From assembly GCF_019024285.1 (NCBI RefSeq), contig NZ_WMKZ01000001.1, positions 620,001 to 684,000 on the forward strand: DNA of 64,000 nucleotides. Reading direction: 5' to 3'. Position 1 is the stretch's first letter. The number at the start of each line of letters is the position of its first letter. Source of the stretch: Alkalihalobacterium elongatum. GTDB taxonomy: Bacteria > Bacillota > Bacilli > Bacillales > Bacillaceae_F. The notes beneath the pieces were generated by a model. That model was given only the letters and a program-made list of their open reading frames with translations, did not search any database and had not been told where the DNA came from. The position numbers and the translations under genes are program-made. Of this stretch, positions 7,076 to 15,651 are shown piece by piece.

Positions 7076-8671
7076 TCATTTTAGTGGACGTTTTTCACGT
7101 TTTGGACGTGGTTTTGCAGGTTCTAAATTTACTCTAGCTCCATTTATTCGTGAATAACGAAGAGCTTCATAAACAAATGGTGCTACTTCTTCTGGAACTT
7201 CAACGAAGGTAAATTTATCAAAAATATCGATTCGACCTACAGCTTTTCCAGGTATACCAACTAATTCAGAGATTTCTTCTATTAAGATTTTTGGACTCAT
7301 ATTTACATTTTTCCCAACGTTAATGAAGAAACGAACCATTCCTTTGGCTCCACCTGTTTCACCAAAATTATATCCATCATCATCAAGATTATTATCATTA
7401 AGGAAATTACGTTTAAGTAAAGCTGTAACAATCTTTTCTGCAGGGTATGTGTTGAGAAGGTCATGAACTAATGGTGCAAACCATTCACTGTCTTTATCAT
7501 CATTCATAGCTGTTTCAATTTGCTTTTTCCATGTTTCTTGCTGCTTCTCAATTACTTCAGCAAATGTTGGGACATTTTCTGATGGGATAGGCATCTTAAT
7601 CTCATCTTCAATCGAACGTAAATGCTTCATTTCACGAGGTGTAACTAAAGTTAAGGCTAAGCCCTTTCTTCCAGCACGTCCTGTTCGACCAATACGGTGA
7701 ACATAACTTTCAGGATCTTGTGGAATATCATAGTTAATTACGTGTGTAACATTATCAACATCAATTCCACGAGCTGCAACATCCGTTGCGATTAAAAACT
7801 CAATAGTTGAGTCTCTGAACTTTTTCATCACATTATCACGTTGCGATTGCGTTAAATCCCCATGTAAGCCATCAGCAATGTAACCTCTCGCTTGTAAAGC
7901 CTCTGTTAGTTCAGAAACACCTTTTTTAGTACGACAGAAAATAATCCCAAGATCAATTTCTTCACTGTCTATAATTCGGCACAATGAGTCTAATTTATTA
8001 CGCTCGAGAACCTTATAATACACTTGATCGATTGAAGGTGCAGTAACTTCACCTTTGCTGATTGCAACAAGTTGTGGTTTTTTCATATATTTGTACGAAA
8101 GCTTTTTAATTGGAGGCGGCATTGTTGCAGAAAATAAAAGTGTCTGTCGCTCCTTATTTACCTGTTTTAAGATGGCTTCAATATCCTCAATGAAACCCAT
8201 ATCGAGCATTTCATCTGCTTCATCTAGAACTACAGTATGTACTTTATCCAAGCTTAATGTCTGTCTCCTGATATGGTCAGTAATTCGACCAGGAGTACCA
8301 ATAACAACTTGAACCCCTTGCTTTAGCGCACGGATTTGATGGGAAATCGATTGCCCACCGTAAATAGGTAATGTACGGATTTTTTTGTATTTTGTTAATT
8401 TTTGCAACTCACCAGATACTTGAATAGCTAATTCACGTGTAGGTGTTAGAATTAGTGCTTGAACATAGCGGTCTTCGGTTACTTTATCCACAACTGGAAT
8501 GCCAAAAGCTGCTGTTTTACCTGTGCCAGTTTGTGCTTGTCCAATAACATCCTCACCAGATAAAATAACTGGTATCGCCTTTTCTTGAATTGGAGATGGT
8601 TCTTCAAAGCCCATATCATGAATCGCTTTTTTTACTTGATCTGTAATATTAAAATCTTTAAAATAACTCAT
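7076..8671 (-). CDS. DEAD-box ATP-dependent RNA helicase with DbpA-like RNA-binding domain
   Basis: The product is 531 residues. Its RecA-like core carries the full motif set: Q motif GFEEPSPIQ (about 21-29), motif I AQTGTGKT (46-53), PTRELA, TPGR, DEAD (about 150-153), SAT, and motif VI HRIGRTGRAGRKG (about 326-338). A central helical linker follows. Near the C-terminus (about 445-520) is an RRM-like DbpA/CsdA domain (VRFFINVGKN, then GRIDIFDKFTFVEVP), with a basic tail. Such proteins remodel rRNA or cold-stabilised mRNA. The gene starts 18 bases after the cinA stop, so it is probably co-transcribed with pgsA-cinA. B. subtilis has cinA directly followed by recA. Which named helicase (DeaD, CshA or YxiN type) it corresponds to is not settled from sequence. 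Confidence 0.93.
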   Translation of the reverse strand: MSYFKDFNITDQVKKAIHDMGFEEPSPIQEKAIPVILSGEDVIGQAQTGTGKTAAFGIPVVDKVTEDRYVQALILTPTRELAIQVSGELQKLTKYKKIRTLPIYGGQSISHQIRALKQGVQVVIGTPGRITDHIRRQTLSLDKVHTVVLDEADEMLDMGFIEDIEAILKQVNKERQTLLFSATMPPPIKKLSYKYMKKPQLVAISKGEVTAPSIDQVYYKVLERNKLDSLCRIIDSEEIDLGIIFCRTKKGVSELTEALQARGYIADGLHGDLTQSQRDNVMKKFRDSTIEFLIATDVAARGIDVDNVTHVINYDIPQDPESYVHRIGRTGRAGRKGLALTLVTPREMKHLRSIEDEIKMPIPSENVPTFAEVIEKQQETWKKQIETAMNDDKDSEWFAPLVHDLLNTYPAEKIVTALLKRNFLNDNNLDDDGYNFGETGGAKGMVRFFINVGKNVNMSPKILIEEISELVGIPGKAVGRIDIFDKFTFVEVPEEVAPFVYEALRYSRINGARVNLEPAKPRPKREKRPLK

Positions 8672-8688
8672 ATTTTATAATTCCACCT

Positions 8689-9921
8689 TTATAATTCTTT
8701 AAGCAAGTAATAGCAGCCATACTTAACAGATCGTTCTCGGATCTGCCCTCGAGTTCCAGACAAATTTAATTCAAATGATTTCGATCTGCCGTTTGGTAAA
8801 GCAACACCGATATATACAGTCCCAACATCTTTACCCTCGTGATGATTCGGTCCTGCTACACCTGTAAAACTAATTCCGATATCAGCTTCACATATTCTCT
8901 TTACACCTAGTGCCATTTCAATTGCACATTCGTTACTGACCGCACCATACTCTGCTAATGTATTTTTTGACACTGATAACAGTTTTTCCTTCATTTCAGT
9001 TGAATAAGTGACAATCCCACTTGAAAAAGCCTCAGAAATACCCGAGTAGTCTGTAAGCTGTTGACTAAACATTCCACCCGTTAAGCTTTCAGCAGAAGCA
9101 ATTTTATAGTTCTTTGATAATAACCTTTTTACCAACTCTTGCATCAATGAAGTATCATCATAACCGTACAAATACTTTCCAACCCTAGCATTTATCTTAG
9201 CCTCTAATTCATCTAATAAAAATATGGCTTGCTTTTTATCATCATGTTTAACAGTTAAACGTAGAGTGACTTCACCGTCTGCTGCTAATGGGGCAATTGT
9301 TGGATTGCTTTGAGCTTCAATTAAATCTATCAATACTTCCTCTAGTTTTGCTTCTCCGATTCCAAAAAATCGTAGTACTCTAGATTCGATAATGGATTTT
9401 TCATTTAAGTTATCCAGTAAGTAATTTTCACCGTATGCAGTGAACATTGGCTTTAACTCTTTCGGTGGGCCGGGGAGTAACATAAAGTGAGTTCCCTCTT
9501 CAAAAATAGCCATTCCAGGCGCCATGCCATGATCGTTATTTAAAACTGATGAACCTTCAATAACTAGAGCTTGCTTTTTGTTGTTCTCTGTCATGGGTCT
9601 TTTACTATTTTGAAAGTATAATTCAATCTGCTTTAAAGAAGGCTCATCATATACTAATTTACGATCTAGTAGTTCTGCAACCGCTTCCTTTGTTAAATCA
9701 TCTTTTGTAGGACCTAATCCACCTGTAATGATGATTAGGTTTGCTCTTTTCTTAGCTTGGATAACAGCTTCCTGTAAGCGCAATTTATTATCTCCTACAA
9801 CTGTATGGTAATAAACATTTATCCCTAGAGGAGCTAACTGTTGCGATAGAAATTGCCCATTTGTATTGGCAATTTGACCTAATAAGAGCTCTGAACCTAC
9901 AGCAATTATTTCACTATTCAT
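8689..9921 (-). CDS. cinA: CinA, competence/damage-inducible protein
   Basis: The 410 residues match the two-domain family. The N-terminal molybdopterin-binding-like domain (about 1-170) begins SEIIAVGSELLLGQI and contains TGGLGPTKDD. The C-terminal PncC-like nucleotide-deamidase domain (about 250-410) carries ASAESLTGG and FTGVAGP. In B. subtilis it is made during competence and associates with RecA; bacterial PncC domains deamidate nicotinamide mononucleotide. The gene sits 57 bases after pgsA and directly before the helicase gene, so its usual adjacency to recA is interrupted. The ATG at 9921 has a weak AGGTG-type ribosome site. Confidence 0.97.
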   Translation of the reverse strand: MNSEIIAVGSELLLGQIANTNGQFLSQQLAPLGINVYYHTVVGDNKLRLQEAVIQAKKRANLIIITGGLGPTKDDLTKEAVAELLDRKLVYDEPSLKQIELYFQNSKRPMTENNKKQALVIEGSSVLNNDHGMAPGMAIFEEGTHFMLLPGPPKELKPMFTAYGENYLLDNLNEKSIIESRVLRFFGIGEAKLEEVLIDLIEAQSNPTIAPLAADGEVTLRLTVKHDDKKQAIFLLDELEAKINARVGKYLYGYDDTSLMQELVKRLLSKNYKIASAESLTGGMFSQQLTDYSGISEAFSSGIVTYSTEMKEKLLSVSKNTLAEYGAVSNECAIEMALGVKRICEADIGISFTGVAGPNHHEGKDVGTVYIGVALPNGRSKSFELNLSGTRGQIRERSVKYGCYYLLKEL

Positions 9922-9978
9922 TCATGCACCTCAGTTCAATTACGATATAGTTGACATGAAAATGGGGAATTTATCAAC

Positions 9979-10554
9979 TTATGCCTTTAAAAAGATATGT
10001 TTGTTTTTCATGAAGTAATCGATTCCCGAAACGATTGTCAAAATCGTAGCAACCCATAACATTAGCATATCAAACGGGAAACCTATTGGTGCAAATGGAA
10101 AATTATGTAACATTAAAGCGGAGATCGCAATTATTTGAAAGACTGTCTTAATTTTTCCTAATGGACTAGCAGCAATTACAGAACCGTCTGCTGCAGCTAC
10201 AAGTCTTACACCTGTTACAGCAAATTCTCGGCTTAGAATAACAATGACCATCCATGCTGGTGCCATCTGTAATTCAACTAGAGAAATGAGAGCAGCAGTT
10301 ATTAATAACTTATCTGCTAATGGATCTAAGAATTTCCCAAGATTGGTTACAAGCTTATACTTCCTTGCATAATACCCGTCTAACCAGTCTGTAGCTGCAG
10401 CAATTATAAATATGATCGCTGCAATAAAGTGGGAAACAGGAATTTCTGTACCAAGTATGGATAAGTTCCCAAAATCCATTGGAACAATTAAAAAGATCAT
10501 AAAAATAGGTATAAGAAAAATTCTTGAGATTGTAATTTGATTTGGTACGTTCAC
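9979..10554 (-). CDS. pgsA: CDP-diacylglycerol-glycerol-3-phosphate phosphatidyltransferase
   Basis: This integral membrane enzyme makes phosphatidylglycerol phosphate, the committed step to PG and cardiolipin. It has 191 residues, the usual length. The CDP-alcohol phosphotransferase signature is complete: DGYYAR, then G eight residues later, then D-x3-D (DPLAD). Several hydrophobic membrane segments are visible, beginning with ISRIFLIPIFMIFLIVP at the N-terminus. It lies between yajQ and cinA. In B. subtilis rodZ-pgsA-cinA are consecutive; here yajQ has been inserted between rodZ and pgsA. Confidence 0.97.
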   Translation of the reverse strand: MNVPNQITISRIFLIPIFMIFLIVPMDFGNLSILGTEIPVSHFIAAIIFIIAAATDWLDGYYARKYKLVTNLGKFLDPLADKLLITAALISLVELQMAPAWMVIVILSREFAVTGVRLVAAADGSVIAASPLGKIKTVFQIIAISALMLHNFPFAPIGFPFDMLMLWVATILTIVSGIDYFMKNKHIFLKA

Positions 10555-10585
10555 AAAGATCCTCCCTAACTTACTTATCTTATAT

Positions 10586-11080
10586 TTAGCGCATATTTAC
10601 GAATTGCACAGGGAACTCCAAATCTTTAGATTTAACTAATTGAATGACCTCCTGTAAATCGTCAATGCTTTTGGCAGTCACTCGAATTTGTTCATTTTGA
10701 ATTTGTGCTTTTACTTTTAACTTAGAGTCTCTAATCAATTTGGTAACATCTTTAGCACGATCAGAACTAATTCCAGAAACTAGCGTAATTACTTGGCGGA
10801 CAGTTCCTCCCGAAGCTTTTTCAATCTTTCCGAAGTCCATAGACTTTTGTGAAAGACCACGCTTAATAAACTTTCCTTTTAAAACATCAATAACACTTTC
10901 TAATTTATAATCGTCATCAGAAATTAACGTTATTTTATCATTATCTGTTCTCTCAATGGAGCTTTTTGACCCTTTAAAATCATAACGTGTTTGGATTTCT
11001 TTTACCGCTTGTTGAATTGCATTATCTACTTCTTGAATATCTATTTCAGAAACAATATCAAAAGAGTGCTCTTTAGCCAT
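10586..11080 (-). CDS. yajQ: YajQ-family nucleotide-binding protein
   Basis: The product is 164 residues, typical of the family, starting [21 protein letters not shown] and containing RYDFKGSKS, the most conserved stretch. Homologues bind nucleotides (cyclic di-GMP in Xanthomonas), and some affect translation or phage gene expression; the role in Bacillaceae (YitK) is unclear. It is soluble and lacks catalytic motifs. It is separated from rodZ by a stem-loop and starts its own transcription unit or is read through. In B. subtilis the homologue is elsewhere, so its place before pgsA is a lineage-specific arrangement. Confidence 0.93.
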   Translation of the reverse strand: MAKEHSFDIVSEIDIQEVDNAIQQAVKEIQTRYDFKGSKSSIERTDNDKITLISDDDYKLESVIDVLKGKFIKRGLSQKSMDFGKIEKASGGTVRQVITLVSGISSDRAKDVTKLIRDSKLKVKAQIQNEQIRVTAKSIDDLQEVIQLVKSKDLEFPVQFVNMR

Positions 11081-11192
11081 AGTTTAACATCCTTTCAAAA
11101 TATACTCTCACGTCAACTATTTTCTATTGTATCACACGTTGTACCAAATTGAGAAATTGTTGTTAACATTGTTATATTCTTCTGAATTCACG

Positions 11193-11225
11193 AGAAGAAA
11201 GCGAAGAGCATCCTCACTCTTCGCT
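11193..11225 (-). terminator. Terminator-like hairpin after rodZ
   Basis: AGCGAAGAG (11200-11208) pairs perfectly with CTCTTCGCT (11217-11225) around an 8-base loop, followed on the minus strand by TTTCTTC. It begins just after the rodZ stop. The T run is interrupted, so termination may be partial. Confidence 0.6.
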
Positions 11226-11232
11226 GGTTTTA

Positions 11233-12126
11233 TTATTCATTTGCTCTTTCAAAAGCGATTGTTACTTTTTGGTGAACAGCATTTAGTGGGCGTTCGAATA
11301 ACTCACCATTAATAAACAGCTCTACATTATTAGATGCCCCCATGTTGAATGTAATTTCTTCCTCAGCACTAAAATCATAATCTAACTCATCGCCTTCATT
11401 AACTTCAGATGCATAGAAAGAGTTTCCTTTTGCATTTGCAATTCCAATATAACTTCTACCGTTGGCTACAAGTTTAACTTCAAATTTGTTCGTTCCATCT
11501 AACGTATAATAACTATGGTTTCCTGAAACTTGAGTCTGAGTGAAAACTTGTGTTTCTTCTTCAACCTCTTCTTCAACTTCTTCAGGTGTACCATTCTCTT
11601 CACCTACTTCTGCTTCTTCCTCTTCATCAGGAAGCGCTTCTTCACTTGGAATTTCTTCACTAAATTCACCATCAAATCTATCGTCTTGCTCTTCAGGAAC
11701 AACTCCTTCAGCTCTATCTTGAGAAGTATATTGTGCGAAAACCCATATCCCCGCAAAGACTGCAATAATAAGAACCCCAGCTACTAAAGCAGGGAGGATA
11801 GAATACCCTTTTGATTTCTTCTTCGGATTAGGTGGCGTTTTTTGAGCTCGAACTGAACGCCGAGAAGGTAGTTCAGTTCCTTCTTTATGAGGGTTAGGAA
11901 GTTCATTCCCAAACTCCTGAAATATTTGTTCGGGGTCTAAACCTACTGCCTCTGCATAGTTTTTAACAAAAGCTCGAGCGTAAAACTTACCTGGCAGCGC
12001 ATCAAAGTTACCTTCTTCGATAGCTAAAAGATATCGTTTTTGAATCTTCGTTGTCTTCTGTAAATCATCTAGGTTTATTTCTTTTTGTTCTCTTGCTTCT
12101 CTTAATCTTTGGCCTAATTCAGACAA
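11233..12126 (-). CDS. rodZ: RodZ/YmfM cell-shape protein
   Basis: This bitopic membrane protein links the MreB cytoskeleton to cell-wall elongation. It has 297 residues. An HTH_25 domain spans about 1-70 (LGQRLREAREQKEINLDDLQ). A basic linker is followed by one membrane segment at about 113-135. A strikingly acidic Glu-rich stretch (about 140-195) and a C-terminal DUF4115 beta domain (about 200-295) complete it. I prefer the TTG at 12126: AGGTG lies 6 bases upstream and the product then begins MSELGQRL as in relatives. A GTG at 12135 is the alternative. It follows ymfK by 17 bases. The acidic extracellular stretch might suit alkaline or saline conditions (speculative). Confidence 0.93.
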   Translation of the reverse strand: MSELGQRLREAREQKEINLDDLQKTTKIQKRYLLAIEEGNFDALPGKFYARAFVKNYAEAVGLDPEQIFQEFGNELPNPHKEGTELPSRRSVRAQKTPPNPKKKSKGYSILPALVAGVLIIAVFAGIWVFAQYTSQDRAEGVVPEEQDDRFDGEFSEEIPSEEALPDEEEEAEVGEENGTPEEVEEEVEEETQVFTQTQVSGNHSYYTLDGTNKFEVKLVANGRSYIGIANAKGNSFYASEVNEGDELDYDFSAEEEITFNMGASNNVELFINGELFERPLNAVHQKVTIAFERANE

Positions 12127-12143
12127 TGAAAACACCTACCAAC

Positions 12144-12911
12144 TTAACTAATATCGAATGATGAAAAACCAGATTCAACAACATCATATGATATCTCCTC
12201 TGCCTCATCGTTTCGCAATTCAATTATTGTATCAAAATCGTCTAATGTAAACTCTGTTTCTCTAACAAAAATATCTGGATGTTCGATCACTTTTACTGCA
12301 GGAAGTCTCATTACATCGTTTACTAATATTCTATGTTTTTCTGTCGCCCTCATTGTTGACACGATGCCATCTATAATATAAATATGGTTCTCACCTAATT
12401 CATCATCAGCCAATTGACTCCTTACTGTTTGTCTAAGTAAGGTTGATGAAATAAACGACCAACGTTTATTAGCACAGACACTTGCAGCTACAACAGATTC
12501 AGTCTTACCAACACGTGGCATCCCTCTAATACCGATTAATGAATGTTCATTTTTTTTCATTAACTCAGCCATAAAGTCAACAAGTAAACCTAGTTCGTTT
12601 CGAACAAAGCGGAATGTCTTTTTATCATCTGCATCCCGTTCTATATAACGCCCATGTCGGATGGCCATTCGATCTCGCAGATGCGGCTCACGAAGTTTAA
12701 TTACAGTGATATTATCAATTGTATTAAGAATTGAATGAAATCTTTCAATTTGATCATCACAAGTACTTCGGATAAGCATACCTCGACGTTTATCTTCAAC
12801 TCCATTTATCGTGACGATATTTATTGATAACATTCCTAGAAGGGATGCAATGTCGCCAAGTAGACCTGGACGATTTTTATGTATCTGATACTCTAAATAC
12901 CATTCTTTCAT
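12144..12911 (-). CDS. ymfK: YmfK, DUF3388 protein with ACT-like and P-loop-like segments
   Basis: The product is 255 residues. An ACT-like region opens the protein (RPGLLGDIASLLGMLSINI, about 15-33). A segment at about 125-140, RGMPRVGKTESV, looks like a Walker A loop and is followed by a possible Walker B (HIYIIDGIV). The family is known only as DUF3388 in Bacillaceae and its function is not established. The sequence suggests a ligand-sensing ACT module joined to a nucleotide-binding domain. It lies directly upstream of rodZ with a 17-base gap, as in B. subtilis, which hints at a cell-envelope role, but that is context only. Confidence 0.9.
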   Translation of the reverse strand: MKEWYLEYQIHKNRPGLLGDIASLLGMLSINIVTINGVEDKRRGMLIRSTCDDQIERFHSILNTIDNITVIKLREPHLRDRMAIRHGRYIERDADDKKTFRFVRNELGLLVDFMAELMKKNEHSLIGIRGMPRVGKTESVVAASVCANKRWSFISSTLLRQTVRSQLADDELGENHIYIIDGIVSTMRATEKHRILVNDVMRLPAVKVIEHPDIFVRETEFTLDDFDTIIELRNDEAEEISYDVVESGFSSFDIS

Positions 12912-13244
12912 TCTTTCTCCCCACCTTCAGTCTCCATTAAAAAATACTGAAACAATTAATTAAAAATCAAATTGATTTTCCTACATTTATGTTTATGACT
13001 TATTAAGAAACAATATTTATAATTAGTTCGACTAAAAATTATTTATATTAAGATGAAAGATTTGCCATTTTAACCTGTATGTTATCATTTTACGCTATTA
13101 GATGTCGAATAAACAAGTGATTTCTATTTGTCTCATAGTTTTTCACAACATATTAAAAAATTGTTTATTTCTTACGATTTCTAAAATTAAGTGTTGACAA
13201 ACATAGAACACCAACAGCCCTATCTAAAAAATTTAATTAACTAA
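12912..13244. other. AT-rich gap upstream of ymfK
   Basis: About 330 bases with no supportable gene on either strand. A weak minus-strand pair TTGTTT ... TAAAAT with 18-base spacing near 13080-13115 could be the ymfK-rodZ promoter. A plus-strand TTGACA near 13195 has no gene downstream. Confidence 0.4.
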
Positions 13245-13275
13245 TGAAAAAGTGCTGCAATAAAATGCAGCACTT
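13245..13275 (-). terminator. Intrinsic terminator of ymfJ
   Basis: AAAGTGCTGCA (13248-13258) pairs with TGCAGCACTTT (13265-13275), 6-base loop, followed by TTTTTC on the minus strand. It begins 6 bases beyond the ymfJ stop. Confidence 0.85.
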
Positions 13276-13280
13276 TAATA

Positions 13281-13532
13281 TTAATGATTGTTTTGAACAA
13301 GTTTAACCATCATATTGGCGATAGCATGTTGTTCTTGCTCATCTGCTACCTTCCATAAATCAGCAAGAATACGTTCTTGTTCGTTTTTTGGTTCAACCTG
13401 TTGTGCTAAGTACTCTCCAACTTGATAAGCAACATCAGAAATGACTGATTGGTTCATCCCTTCCTGTTGTGCTTGGTTGAGACGATCACCTAAAAAGTCT
13501 TTCCACTGTTCCCAATTATCTAAAACTGACAT
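13281..13532 (-). CDS. ymfJ: YmfJ, DUF3243 small protein
   Basis: The product is 83 residues starting MSVLDNWEQWKDFLGDRL, predicted helical with no membrane segment or cysteines. It belongs to the DUF3243 family, conserved in Bacillus at this exact position between ymfI and ymfK. Its function is unknown. It has a good AGGAGGGG ribosome site and its own terminator, so it ends the ymfF-ymfH-ymfI-ymfJ transcription unit. Confidence 0.9.
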   Translation of the reverse strand: MSVLDNWEQWKDFLGDRLNQAQQEGMNQSVISDVAYQVGEYLAQQVEPKNEQERILADLWKVADEQEQHAIANMMVKLVQNNH

Positions 13533-13622
13533 ATTAACCCCTCCTTAATATTAAGTTCAACAATAGTTTTTCATGAATGAAGGGAATTTATGCAAAATGA
13601 ATGTTTCAAAAAAAAGAAGAAG

Positions 13623-14348
13623 TTAACAATACCAAGCACCATTAACTGATAAGATTTGCCCATTAATATATGTAGCTTCATCAGAGATAAGAAAAGAAAC
13701 AGCATTAGCAACTTCTGTTGGAGTTCCTAACCTCCCCATCGGGATATCATCCTCTAGTTGTCCTAACTCTTCTTGATCAAACTGTGCTAGCATCTTTGTT
13801 TTTATCGCTCCTGGGGCGACACCATTGACTCGAACCTTTGTTGGTCCAAGTTCTTTTGCTAAAGCTTTTACAAAAGAGTTTAATCCTCCTTTGACAGCTG
13901 AATAAACAACTTCACAGGAAGCACCTGTCAAGCCCCAAATCGAGGATATAACTACAACTGAACCTGCTTGTTTACTTATCATTTTTGGTAATAAGGCTTT
14001 CGTTAATTGTATAGGGCTAGTTAGATGCAGTTGGATACTTTTTTCAATTTCTTCATCATTCATATCTGTCAATAAGCCAAAATAAGACGATCCACTGTTA
14101 TGAATAATTACATCAATTGGTCGACTCAACTGCTCAACGAGAATATTTGCTGACCCTTGTTGCGATAAATCAGCTCGAACAATATGAACTTCTACTCCTA
14201 AAGTACGACAACGATTAGCAACATTTTCGATACTTTTTTCGTTAGTAAAATAATGCAAGTAAAGAGAAAAACCACGAGCAGCCATTTTTTCAGCAATGGC
14301 TGCTCCAATGTCTCCACTTGCTCCAGTAATTAAGCAAGTTTGTTTCAA
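13623..14348 (-). CDS. ymfI: YmfI, short-chain dehydrogenase/reductase (FabG-like)
   Basis: The product is 241 residues with the Rossmann nucleotide site TGASGDIG near the N-terminus, a VVISSIWG serine segment, and the catalytic Tyr-x3-Lys as YSAVKGG. The C-terminus has NGQILSVNGAW, typical of 3-oxoacyl-ACP reductase-like SDR proteins. The substrate is unknown; similarity to FabG is structural and does not prove fatty-acid synthesis. It begins one base after the ymfH stop, the same pairing as in B. subtilis, so it is co-transcribed with the two M16 peptidase homologues. Confidence 0.93.
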   Translation of the reverse strand: MKQTCLITGASGDIGAAIAEKMAARGFSLYLHYFTNEKSIENVANRCRTLGVEVHIVRADLSQQGSANILVEQLSRPIDVIIHNSGSSYFGLLTDMNDEEIEKSIQLHLTSPIQLTKALLPKMISKQAGSVVVISSIWGLTGASCEVVYSAVKGGLNSFVKALAKELGPTKVRVNGVAPGAIKTKMLAQFDQEELGQLEDDIPMGRLGTPTEVANAVSFLISDEATYINGQILSVNGAWYC

Positions 14349-14349
14349 G

Positions 14350-15651
14350 TTAACCTTCCTCCGTATATCCCTCAGGCTTCACCTGACAAACAGTAAACCG
14401 ATCAAAATTAAAATGCTCTTTCATGATCGCTGTTAAAGTCTCCGCATCAATTTTTTCTAGCGTCGACACAACATCAAACAAATTCATATCATTAAATTGA
14501 TAACGGGTAAATTGATTAGCAATGTACTCTGGGGAATTAAGTGATCTTAAAAAAGACCCAATTTTCTTTTTCTTTGCTCTTTCAACTTCTCCCTCATTTA
14601 ATGAACTTGAAACAAAGGCTTCAACCATTTCTTTCACTTTATCAGCTAACTTATCGGGATACTTTGTATCTCCACCAAGAATAGTAAATCCAAATCCGTA
14701 TTCTGCTGAATAGTCAAAGGAGAATGTATCATCGATTAAACCTGCATCATACAATTCTTGATAATTTGAAGAACTTTGACCAAACATTAAATCCAGTAAA
14801 ATATTCATACCTAGTTCATGCTTAAGCAATTCTATACCTTGTTTTGTCGGCTGACCTTCCTTAAAACCTACAAGGCACTTAGGTGTTTGTACACTCATCG
14901 TAATAATATTTTTCTTTTTTGCTACCTCTTCACCTTCTGCTGGGAAGAAACGCTGGATTTGTTCAGGTTCTTTAAATGTTTTTTGTTGTTGGTTCTCTTT
15001 AACAAGCTGTAAGATTTCATTCGGCTCAACTGGTCCTACGACAAACATTAACATATTACTCGGGTGATAAAAGGTCTCATAGCATTGATATAATAAGTCT
15101 TTCGTTATTTTTGAAATCGAGGGTATTGTCCCTGCAATATCAATTTTCACTGGGTGGTGTTCATACATATTCTCAATTACACCAAAATATACACGCCAAT
15201 CAGGATTATCGTCGTACATATTAATTTCTTGACCGATAATTCCTTTTTCCTTCTCAACACTTTCCTCTGTAAAGTAAGGATGTTGTACAAAGTTAAGAAG
15301 TGTTTCAAGGTTATGATTTACATTTGCAGTACTTGAAAACAGGTAAGCTGTTCGTGTAAAACTCGTAAACGCATTTGCCTGAGCTCCTTGCTTACTAAAA
15401 TCTTGGAACACATCACCATGTTCATCTTCAAACATTTTGTGCTCTAAAAAGTGAGCAATTCCATCTGGAACAACAATAGCTTCTTTTGATCCAAGTGGGA
15501 TAAAATGATTATCAATTGAACCGTATTTTGTCGTAAACGTTGCATATGTTTTGTTAAATCCTTTTTTCGGAAGGATATACACATCAAGTCCATTATCTAG
15601 CTTTTCATAGAAAAGGGTCTCTTTTAATTGATCAAATTGGATTTCTCTCAT
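14350..15651 (-). CDS. ymfH: YmfH, M16-family zinc peptidase
   Basis: The product is 433 residues, with the inverted zinc motif HxxEH as HFLEHKMFE at about 67-75 and a downstream glutamate in the M16 arrangement, so it should be the catalytic partner. The C-terminal half is the second M16 fold. It overlaps ymfF by 4 bases. In other bacteria paired M16 proteins work as an active/inactive heterodimer, and ymfF looks like the inactive half. In B. subtilis the neighbouring ymf genes include a peptide-processing function (AlbE/F-like homologues), but the substrate here is unknown. Confidence 0.95.
   Translation of the reverse strand: MREIQFDQLKETLFYEKLDNGLDVYILPKKGFNKTYATFTTKYGSIDNHFIPLGSKEAIVVPDGIAHFLEHKMFEDEHGDVFQDFSKQGAQANAFTSFTRTAYLFSSTANVNHNLETLLNFVQHPYFTEESVEKEKGIIGQEINMYDDNPDWRVYFGVIENMYEHHPVKIDIAGTIPSISKITKDLLYQCYETFYHPSNMLMFVVGPVEPNEILQLVKENQQQKTFKEPEQIQRFFPAEGEEVAKKKNIITMSVQTPKCLVGFKEGQPTKQGIELLKHELGMNILLDLMFGQSSSNYQELYDAGLIDDTFSFDYSAEYGFGFTILGGDTKYPDKLADKVKEMVEAFVSSSLNEGEVERAKKKKIGSFLRSLNSPEYIANQFTRYQFNDMNLFDVVSTLEKIDAETLTAIMKEHFNFDRFTVCQVKPEGYTEEG

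Noticed and set aside
9421-9640. Possible CRISPR or tandem repeats in AT-rich stretches
   Set aside because: No regularly spaced direct repeats were seen here or elsewhere in the window.
13190-13230. Plus-strand promoter with TTGACA near 13195
   Set aside because: No plus-strand gene follows, and no -10 box is well placed.
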